Origin: Kiloniellales bacterium
GTDB lineage: Bacteria > Pseudomonadota > Alphaproteobacteria > Kiloniellales > JAKSBE01
Assembly: GCA_030067055.1 (NCBI GenBank)
Contig: JASJAL010000006.1
Span: 1-29,759, forward strand
Length of the DNA stretch: 29,759 bases
Reading direction: 5' to 3'
Positions 23,827 to 29,759 of this stretch are shown piece after piece. The notes below the pieces were generated by a model. It saw only the letters and a list, made by a program, of their open reading frames with translations. It made no database searches and was not told where the DNA came from. The translations under genes were made by a program, and so were the position numbers. Positions within the stretch are counted from its first letter, which is position 1, and each line of letters begins with the position of its first letter.

Positions 23827-25320
23827 CTACCCTAAGTATCTCGCCCGTAGGTGGGCCTTGAAGACTTCCGGGTCGAGCGGGCGGCCGGTGGCCTCTTCCA
23901 GCAGCGCGTCGCTGGACAGCCGTGCCGCAGCGCCGTGGACCTTTTCGCGCAGCCAGGTCATGAGCGGCGCGAAATCGCCACGCGCCAGCGCCTCGGGTAT
24001 CTCCGGCAGATCCCGCCTGGCGGCGTCGAAGAACTGGGCGGCGGCCAGGGCGCCCAGGGTGTAGGTCGGGAAATAGCCCCAGGCCCCGTCGTACCAGTGG
24101 ATGTCCTGCAGGCAGCCCTGGCTGTCGTCCGGCGGCATGACCCCGAGCAGCGACTCCATGCCGTCGTTCCAGGCGCCGGGCAGCTCGTCCAGCGCCAGAT
24201 CGCCGGCGATCAACGCCCGCTCCAGGCGGAAGCGCAGGATGACGTGCAGGGGATAGGTGACCTCGTCGGCGTCGACCCGGATCAGGCCGCGCTCGACCCG
24301 GTGATAGTGGCGGATCAGGTTGTCGACCTCCCAGGCCGGACCCTCGGCCTCGAAAGCCTCGCGCGCCAGCGGGGCCATGAAGGCGATGAAGGCCGGGCTG
24401 CGCGCGGCCTGCATTTCGATCAGCAGGGACTGGCTCTCGTGCAAGGCCATGCCGCCGGCCTCGCCGACCGGCTGCAACCGCCACTTGGCCGGCAAGCCGC
24501 GCTCGTACATGGCGTGGCCGGTCTCGTGCAGCACCGCCATCAGGCCGCTGAGGAAGTCCGCCTCGTCGTAGCGCGTGGTGATGCGCACGTCCTCGGGAAC
24601 CCCGCCGCAGAAGGGATGGAAGCTGACGTCCAGGCGGCCGTGTCCGAAGTCGAAGCCGACCGCTTCCATCATCCGGCGGCCGAGCACCTCCTGCTGCGCC
24701 TTAGGGAAACGCCCGCCCAGGGGCAGCGGCGTCGGCGCCGCCGCCTGTCGCGCCAGGACCTCGTCCAGAAAGCCCGGCAGGAAACCGGCTAGGTCGTCGA
24801 AGACCGCCTCGATCCGCTCGACCGAGCCGCCCGGCTCGTACTCGTCCAGCAAAGCCGCGTAGGGCGCCACGCCCAGGGCCTCGGCCTTGGCCTGGGCGAC
24901 CTGGCGGACCAGCCGCAACACCTCCTCCAGCGCCGGCCGCACCGCCGCGTAGTCCGACTTCGGCCGGGCGCTCCGCCACAGCATCTCGCAGTGCCGGCAG
25001 GCCTTGCTGAAGGCTTCGACCAGATCGGCCGGCAGCGCCGTCGCGTGGCGCCAGCGCCGGCGCATCGCGCGCAGGTTGGCGGCCTGCCAGGGGTCGAGGC
25101 CCCCGTCCGCCGCCGCCTCGGCGGCGTCCAGCAGCTCGGCGACCTCGTTCCCGGTCAGCAGCTCGTGCCGGGTCACCGCCAGGGCCGCCAGCTGCTCGCT
25201 GCGCGCGCCGGCGCCGCCCTCGGGCATCATGGTCGACATGTCCCAGTGCAGGACGCCCTCCGCCTCGCCCAGGGCCGAGAGGCGGCGGAAACGGTCTTCG
25301 AGTTGCTGATAGGCGGTCAT
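23827..25320 (-). CDS. Thermostable-type metallocarboxypeptidase, M32 family
   Basis: 497 residues, the normal length of the family. Cytosolic zinc carboxypeptidase removing C-terminal residues from peptides. The zinc-binding H-E-x-x-H motif is at residues 265-269 (LHETGHAMYERG), with the downstream family motif GGMALHESQSLL supplying the third ligand Glu. Other M32 signatures are LHWDMSTMMPEGG, FHPFCGGVPEDVRITTRYDEADF, RVERGLIRVDADEVTYPLH, DIHWYDGAWGYFPTYTLG, and the C-terminal GRPLDPEVFKAHLRARYLG. The start codon overlaps the surf1 stop by 4 bases, so it is translationally coupled to the oxidase cluster, an odd partner for a peptidase. Confidence 0.96.
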   Translation of the reverse strand: MTAYQQLEDRFRRLSALGEAEGVLHWDMSTMMPEGGAGARSEQLAALAVTRHELLTGNEVAELLDAAEAAADGGLDPWQAANLRAMRRRWRHATALPADLVEAFSKACRHCEMLWRSARPKSDYAAVRPALEEVLRLVRQVAQAKAEALGVAPYAALLDEYEPGGSVERIEAVFDDLAGFLPGFLDEVLARQAAAPTPLPLGGRFPKAQQEVLGRRMMEAVGFDFGHGRLDVSFHPFCGGVPEDVRITTRYDEADFLSGLMAVLHETGHAMYERGLPAKWRLQPVGEAGGMALHESQSLLIEMQAARSPAFIAFMAPLAREAFEAEGPAWEVDNLIRHYHRVERGLIRVDADEVTYPLHVILRFRLERALIAGDLALDELPGAWNDGMESLLGVMPPDDSQGCLQDIHWYDGAWGYFPTYTLGALAAAQFFDAARRDLPEIPEALARGDFAPLMTWLREKVHGAAARLSSDALLEEATGRPLDPEVFKAHLRARYLG

Positions 25321-26066
25321 TCCTGCTCCTGCGTCTGTCTCGGATAGCGGCGCCGGTGGTAGAGCACGAAGATCACCACCAGGATCGCGGCCAGGGAAAA
25401 CCAGGTGATGGCGTATTCCAGGTGGTTGTTCGGGATATCGAGGCCGGGCTGCCGCGGCTTGAGGTCGCCGCCCAGCAGGTCCACGGGCAGCGCCCCCGGG
25501 GGCGCGACGGCATAGACCTCGGTCACCGGCATCTCGAGGCCGGCGGCCCCGGCCATGGCCAGGGTATCGACGTAGTGCCAGACGTTCTTCGCCGGATCGT
25601 TGGCCGGCTTGAACCAGTCGCTGCCGCGCCAGCCGTCGCGCAGCAGGATCGCCTCGAAGCTTTGAGGGCGCTCGGGCAGGGCGGCTGAGCCCGACTCAGG
25701 CTTCGCCAGCGGTAGCCAGCCGAGCTCGACCAGGATCGTGCGCCCGTCGACCATGACGAAGGGCGCGTAGAGGTAGACGCCGGGCCGTTTGTTGAGGTTG
25801 CGCGGCGCCGAGCGCAGCAGCTTGCCGGGCAGGAAGCTGCCGGTCAGACGGACTCGTCGATATTGCAGGTCTTCGGGCGGAAAGACCGGCGGCAGCTCAA
25901 GGGCCGGCTCCGCGGCGCGCGCCCGCAGCTCGGCGATCAGCTCGGTCTTCCAGCTCAGGCGCTCGACCTGCCAGAAGCCGAGGCCGAGCAGGACGACCAG
26001 GGCCGCGCCCGCGACCAGGCTGCTGAGAAGCGTCGGCCGGAAGCCGCTGCCGCCGGGGCCGGGCAT
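25317..26066 (-). CDS. SURF1-family cytochrome c oxidase assembly protein
   Basis: 249 residues. Inner-membrane protein needed for efficient insertion of haem a into oxidase subunit I. Two helices flank a periplasmic domain: about 15-34 (VAGAALVVLLGLGFWQVERL, with the GFWQ-x-x-R/L-x-x-W motif) and about 215-236 (YAITWFSLAAILVVIFVLYH). Also present are RRVRLTGSF, VELGWLP, and NNHLEYAITWFSLA, the C-terminal SURF1 signature. ATG at 26066 overlaps the DUF983 stop (TGATG). It is part of the cox assembly operon. Confidence 0.96.
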   Translation of the reverse strand: MPGPGGSGFRPTLLSSLVAGAALVVLLGLGFWQVERLSWKTELIAELRARAAEPALELPPVFPPEDLQYRRVRLTGSFLPGKLLRSAPRNLNKRPGVYLYAPFVMVDGRTILVELGWLPLAKPESGSAALPERPQSFEAILLRDGWRGSDWFKPANDPAKNVWHYVDTLAMAGAAGLEMPVTEVYAVAPPGALPVDLLGGDLKPRQPGLDIPNNHLEYAITWFSLAAILVVIFVLYHRRRYPRQTQEQE

Positions 26067-26452
26067 CAGTCCTCGTAGCTTTCCTTGCCGCCTTCGCTGG
26101 CCTTGAGGTCGAACTGATAGGCGATCATCACGCCCTTCATCGGCCGAAGCATGGCCAGGGCACCGCCCAGGATCACCAGGGTCCAGAGGATGGCGTGCAG
26201 CCAGAGCGGCGGCGAGAAGGCGCTTTCGACCCAGAGCGCCAGCGGCACCACGGCGGCGCCCAGGATGAAGATCATGAAGACCGCCGGGCCGTCGCCGCTG
26301 TCCGCCTTACCGAGGTCGAGGTTGCAGTGGCTGCAGCGCTCCGCGACCGTCAGGAAACCGGAAAATAAGGGCCCCTGGCCGCAGCGCGGGCACTTGCAGC
26401 GAAGGCCCGCGCTGAGAGGGGAGACCCTGGCGTAGTAGTCCGAACTCGACAC
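26066..26452 (-). CDS. DUF983 zinc-ribbon membrane protein of the cox cluster
   Basis: 128 residues from a GTG at 26450-26452 with GGGACGGGA directly before it; the open frame continues upstream only as a shadow of coxC. A zinc-ribbon-like pair of motifs lies at the N-terminus (CKCPRCGQGPLF and CSHCNLDLG), followed by two membrane helices (GPAVFMIFILGAAVVPLAL and LWLHAILWTLVILGGAL). The family sits in cytochrome oxidase assembly clusters of alphaproteobacteria next to coxC and surf1; a role in oxidase assembly is inferred from that context only. Confidence 0.93.
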   Translation of the reverse strand: MSSSDYYARVSPLSAGLRCKCPRCGQGPLFSGFLTVAERCSHCNLDLGKADSGDGPAVFMIFILGAAVVPLALWVESAFSPPLWLHAILWTLVILGGALAMLRPMKGVMIAYQFDLKASEGGKESYED

Positions 26453-26460
26453 TCCCGTCC

Positions 26461-27294
26461 CTAAACGCTGGCGAAGTAGACGAAGATGAAGAGGAACAAC
26501 CAGACCACGTCGACGAAATGCCAGTACCAGGCGGCCGCCTCGAAGCCGAAGTGGTGGTCCGGCTTGAAGTGCCCGAGGTAGGCGCGGAAGAAGCAAACGA
26601 TCAGGAACAGGGTGCCGATGATCACGTGGGCACCGTGGAACCCGGTCGCCATGAAGAAGGTCGAGGAATAGATCCCGCCCTGGCCCGGCTCGTTGCCCTC
26701 TTCCCAAGCGAAGGAGAAGCCGGCGTGGGAGTACTCGAAGGCCTGCAGGGCGGTGAAGGCAAGGCCCAGTAGGATGGTGAGCGCCAGCCCGATCAAGGTG
26801 CCGCGGCGGTCGCCCTCGCGCAGGGCGTGGTGCGCCCAGGTCACGGTGCAGCCCGAGAGCAGGAGTATCAGGGTATTGAGGAAGGGCAAGCCGAAGGGCT
26901 CGAAGACCTCGACCCCGAGCGGCGGCCACTGGTAGCCGGTCGCCGTCTTCGGGAAGAGCCATGCGTCGAAGTAGGCCCAGAACCAGGCGACGAAGAACAT
27001 GACCTCGGAGGCGATGAACAGCGCCATGCCGTAGCGCAGGCCGAGCTGGACAATCGGCGTGTGGTGCCCCTGATGGGTGGCCTCCTTGATCACGTCGCGC
27101 CACCAAACAACCATCACGAAGGCGATGGCAAGCATGCCAATGGGCAGCAGCCAGGCTCCCATGTCGTGCATGAAAAGCACCATGCCGAGCGCGGCCAGGC
27201 CGCCAGCGATGGAGCCGACCAGCGGCCAGGGGCTGGGATCTACCAGGTGGTAGGGATGACTGTGGCCGTGGTGTTCTGCGTGAGCGTCGCTCAT
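26461..27294 (-). CDS. coxC: Cytochrome c oxidase subunit III
   Basis: 277 residues, the normal size. Integral subunit of the aa3-type oxidase with seven helices. The His-rich N-terminus (MSDAHAEHHGHSHPYHLVDPSPWP) leads to typical segments: YGMALFIASEVMFFVAWFWAYF, LLLSGCTVTWAHHAL, FEYSHAGFSF, IYSSTFFMATGFHGAHVIIGTLFLIV, and AAAWYWHFVDVVWLFLFIFVY. The SEVMFF and FHGAHV-type motifs are conserved throughout the family. Downstream DUF983 starts only 8 bases after the stop. Confidence 0.98.
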   Translation of the reverse strand: MSDAHAEHHGHSHPYHLVDPSPWPLVGSIAGGLAALGMVLFMHDMGAWLLPIGMLAIAFVMVVWWRDVIKEATHQGHHTPIVQLGLRYGMALFIASEVMFFVAWFWAYFDAWLFPKTATGYQWPPLGVEVFEPFGLPFLNTLILLLSGCTVTWAHHALREGDRRGTLIGLALTILLGLAFTALQAFEYSHAGFSFAWEEGNEPGQGGIYSSTFFMATGFHGAHVIIGTLFLIVCFFRAYLGHFKPDHHFGFEAAAWYWHFVDVVWLFLFIFVYFASV

Positions 27295-27337
27295 GCCGTT
27301 CCCCTTGGTGCAGAGCCGCGCCGTTCCATGCGGCGAT

Positions 27338-27964
27338 TCAGTTGACCCGATCGGCGCCGGTAGCAGGTGCCGCGCTGGATAGCCGTTCGTCCTCGGACTC
27401 GCCTTCGTCGGGCAGGTCGTCCAAGGACCTCAGAAAGGTGTAGGACAAGGTGATGGTCCGGACGTCGGCCAGGTTGGGATCGTCCTCGATGGCCGGGTCG
27501 ACGAAGAAGCTGACCCCCATCTCGATCTCTTCGCCCGGCTGCAGGGTCTGCTCCTCGAAGCAGAAGCACTGCACCTTGTTGAAGTAGGGACCCGCCTTCT
27601 GCGGCGTGACATTGAAGGTCGATACCCCTGTCGTGGCCCGCGCCGCCAGGTTGCGCGCCTTGTAGAAGGCCAGGCCGGACTCGCCGACCCTGAGCTCGAC
27701 CGCGCGCTGCGCCGGTTGGAAGGCCCAGGGCAGATCCGGATGAGTATCGGAGTTGAAGCGGATGGTCAGGACCCGCTCGCCGATCTGCTCCGGCAGGGAT
27801 TCGGCGACGCGGGTTGTGCCGCCGTAGCCGGTGACCTGGCAGAACAGGCGGTAGAGCGGCACTGAGGCGAAGGACAGGCCGACCATGCCCGCCACCAGGC
27901 CGACCAGTACCAAGGCCGTCCGGCCGTTACGCGACTCACTGCGTCTGGACTGCGGGGCCGCCAT
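27338..27964 (-). CDS. ctaG: Cytochrome c oxidase assembly protein CtaG (Cox11)
   Basis: 208 residues. Inserts copper into the CuB site of subunit I. One N-terminal helix (TALVLVGLVAGMVGLSFASVPLYRLFCQVTG; the PLYRLFCQ-x-TG motif is canonical) and a periplasmic immunoglobulin-like domain with the copper-binding CFCF pair in YFNKVQCFCFEEQTL, followed by FFVDP. The Pro/acidic C-terminus is slightly long. The ATG overlaps the stop of the preceding 44-residue gene. Confidence 0.97.
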   Translation of the reverse strand: MAAPQSRRSESRNGRTALVLVGLVAGMVGLSFASVPLYRLFCQVTGYGGTTRVAESLPEQIGERVLTIRFNSDTHPDLPWAFQPAQRAVELRVGESGLAFYKARNLAARATTGVSTFNVTPQKAGPYFNKVQCFCFEEQTLQPGEEIEMGVSFFVDPAIEDDPNLADVRTITLSYTFLRSLDDLPDEGESEDERLSSAAPATGADRVN

Positions 27965-28098
27965 CAGGAGCCTCCCATCCGGACCAGCGAGACGACGTAG
28001 ACCAGCACCACGAAGCCGGCCAGGACCGCCAGCAGTGCGAGATTCTTGCCGCGCTGGCGCTTGCGCTGTTCGCTGCCTTGCTCCGGGGTCCGGGTCAT
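27964..28098 (-). CDS. CoxF-like small membrane protein
   Basis: 44 residues, a gene shorter than usual search limits. A charged N-terminus (TRTPEQGSEQRKRQRGKN) precedes a single helix (LALLAVLAGFVVLVYVVSLVR) and a short MGGS tail. Its ATG overlaps the ctaB stop (ATGA, 28095-28098) and its TGA shares one base with the ctaG ATG, so it is coupled on both sides. This is the position and layout of the CoxF-type small proteins found between ctaB and ctaG in alphaproteobacteria. The role is unknown, presumably in oxidase assembly or stability. Confidence 0.85.
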   Translation of the reverse strand: MTRTPEQGSEQRKRQRGKNLALLAVLAGFVVLVYVVSLVRMGGS

Positions 28099-29027
28099 GA
28101 CGCCAAGCCCTGCAAGCCCACGGTCCGGTCGACGACCAGGACCGCGAAGATCAGGAACAGATAGAGCACCGAGTAGCCGAACATCTGCCGGGCCCGGCGG
28201 TCGTCGTTGTGCTGCCAGACCCTGAGGGCGCTGACGATGAACAGCAGGCTGAGCGCCGTCGCGGTGATTCCGTAGACCAGGCCCGCAGTGCCCAGCAGCG
28301 CCGGCAACACCGCGACCGGCAGCAGCAGCAGGGTGTAGGTCAGCATCTGGCGGCAGGTCCGGTCGCGCCCGGCCACGACCGGCAACATCGGGATCCCGGC
28401 GCGCGCGTAGTCGCCGTTGCGGTAGAGCGCCAGGGCCCAGAAATGCGGCGGCGTCCAGAGGAAGATCAGCAGGAACAGGACCAGGGCCTCGATCCCGACG
28501 TCACCGGTAACCGCGGCCCAGCCGATCACCGGCGGAAAGGCCCCGGCCGCGCCGCCGATGACGATGTTCTGCGGCGTGCGGCGCTTCAGCCAGATGGTGT
28601 AGACGAAGACGTAGAAGCCGTTGGCCAGGGCCAGCAGGGCCGCCGCGGTCCAGTTGACCGCCAGGCCCATCATCATGACCGAGAGGATCGAGAGGGCGAC
28701 CCCGAAACCGAGGGCGTCTTCCGGCGCCATTCGTCCTTGCGGCAAGGGCCGACCCGAGGTCCGGGCCATGACCGCGTCGATGTCGCGGTCGTACCACATG
28801 TTGATGGCGCCTGCGGCACCGGCGTTGATCGCAATGCAAAGCAACGCGACCGCGGCGATCACCGGATGGATCGCGCCCGGCGCGATCATGAGACCGGCCA
28901 GACCCGAGAAGACGACCAGCGACATCACCCGCGGCTTGAGGAGGGCGACGAAGTCGCTGACCTCGGCGCCGGAGGCCGCAAGGCGCGGCTCGGCTGTCAG
29001 GCTGCCCACTGCCGTCTGATCCGTCAT
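28095..29027 (-). CDS. ctaB: Protohaem IX farnesyltransferase (haem O synthase)
   Basis: 310 residues. UbiA-family integral enzyme that converts haem b to haem o using farnesyl diphosphate, for haem a of the oxidase. Signatures: LLKPRVMSLVVFSGLAG; the first Asp motif NMWYDRDIDAVMARTSGRPLP; and the second region FLWTPPHFWALALYRNGDY with ARAGIPMLPVV. About nine hydrophobic helices. It shares isoprenoid supply with the ispH gene on the other side of the window. Start ATG 29027; 30 bases separate it from the ctaD stop. Confidence 0.97.
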   Translation of the reverse strand: MTDQTAVGSLTAEPRLAASGAEVSDFVALLKPRVMSLVVFSGLAGLMIAPGAIHPVIAAVALLCIAINAGAAGAINMWYDRDIDAVMARTSGRPLPQGRMAPEDALGFGVALSILSVMMMGLAVNWTAAALLALANGFYVFVYTIWLKRRTPQNIVIGGAAGAFPPVIGWAAVTGDVGIEALVLFLLIFLWTPPHFWALALYRNGDYARAGIPMLPVVAGRDRTCRQMLTYTLLLLPVAVLPALLGTAGLVYGITATALSLLFIVSALRVWQHNDDRRARQMFGYSVLYLFLIFAVLVVDRTVGLQGLAS

Positions 29028-29057
29028 CTCACCATCTCGCCCCTTCGGACCCGGGTC

Positions 29058-29759
<702 letters not shown>

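Overview
The window is a GC-rich, densely packed chromosomal segment that reads as an alphaproteobacterium, probably Rhodospirillales-like. The reasons are the ctaD-ctaB-coxF-like-ctaG-coxC-DUF983-surf1 respiratory cluster, the thrC / M16 peptidase / GNAT group, and the ispH-thrB-rnhA operon with a choline-kinase-type homoserine kinase. I see no tRNA, rRNA, CRISPR array or intact insertion sequence. Species and database identity cannot be settled from sequence alone.

Layout. 1-3286: end of an AraC-type regulator, a bifunctional class A penicillin-binding protein, a small lipoprotein and a double-CDGSH iron-sulfur protein. 3417-5868: the ispH-thrB-rnhA operon (isoprenoid precursor synthesis, threonine synthesis, RNA/DNA hybrid removal). 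5869-6258: a non-coding gap. 6259-9199: ergothioneine genes egtB and egtD, then a CDA-fold deaminase that appears to start at CTG. 9276-11942: one long gene encoding a glycine-cleavage T-protein fused to a divergent serine-hydroxymethyltransferase-like domain. 12022-15456: a peroxiredoxin, an unknown four-helix membrane protein and a DsbD-type thiol:disulfide transporter. 15606-19495: YqgE/AlgH, a RimJ-like acetyltransferase, an M16 processing-peptidase homologue and threonine synthase. 19701-23412: the most unusual block (below). 23503-25320: an orphan 81-residue protein and an M32 carboxypeptidase. 25317-29759: the cytochrome c oxidase assembly cluster, running off the right edge inside subunit I.

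The most unusual block is a three-gene operon at 19.7-23.4 kb. Its first gene joins, in one uninterrupted frame, about 169 residues resembling the N-terminal (WED/REC, RNA-binding) half of IS605-family TnpB to a complete PspA/IM30 membrane-stress protein; the TnpB RuvC nuclease half is absent. A consensus ribosome binding site lies inside the frame immediately before the PspA start, so the gene may yield both a fusion and free PspA. It is followed by a YqiJ-like membrane protein with an alternating-aspartate tract and a YqiK-type flotillin, and the operon closes with a strong intrinsic terminator. Upstream is a short AT-rich leader with an imperfect inverted repeat. PspA plus OB-fold membrane protein plus flotillin is a recognised envelope-maintenance association; a nuclease-less TnpB module on its PspA is, as far as I know, unusual and is my main candidate for an undescribed system.

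From memory of alphaproteobacterial gene order, surf1 is often followed by thrC-M16-GNAT, and ispH-thrB-rnhA by a peroxiredoxin. Here both orders are interrupted, by the PspA/flotillin block and by the ergothioneine/GcvT-SHMT block respectively, which suggests (inference) that both blocks were inserted into older conserved neighbourhoods.
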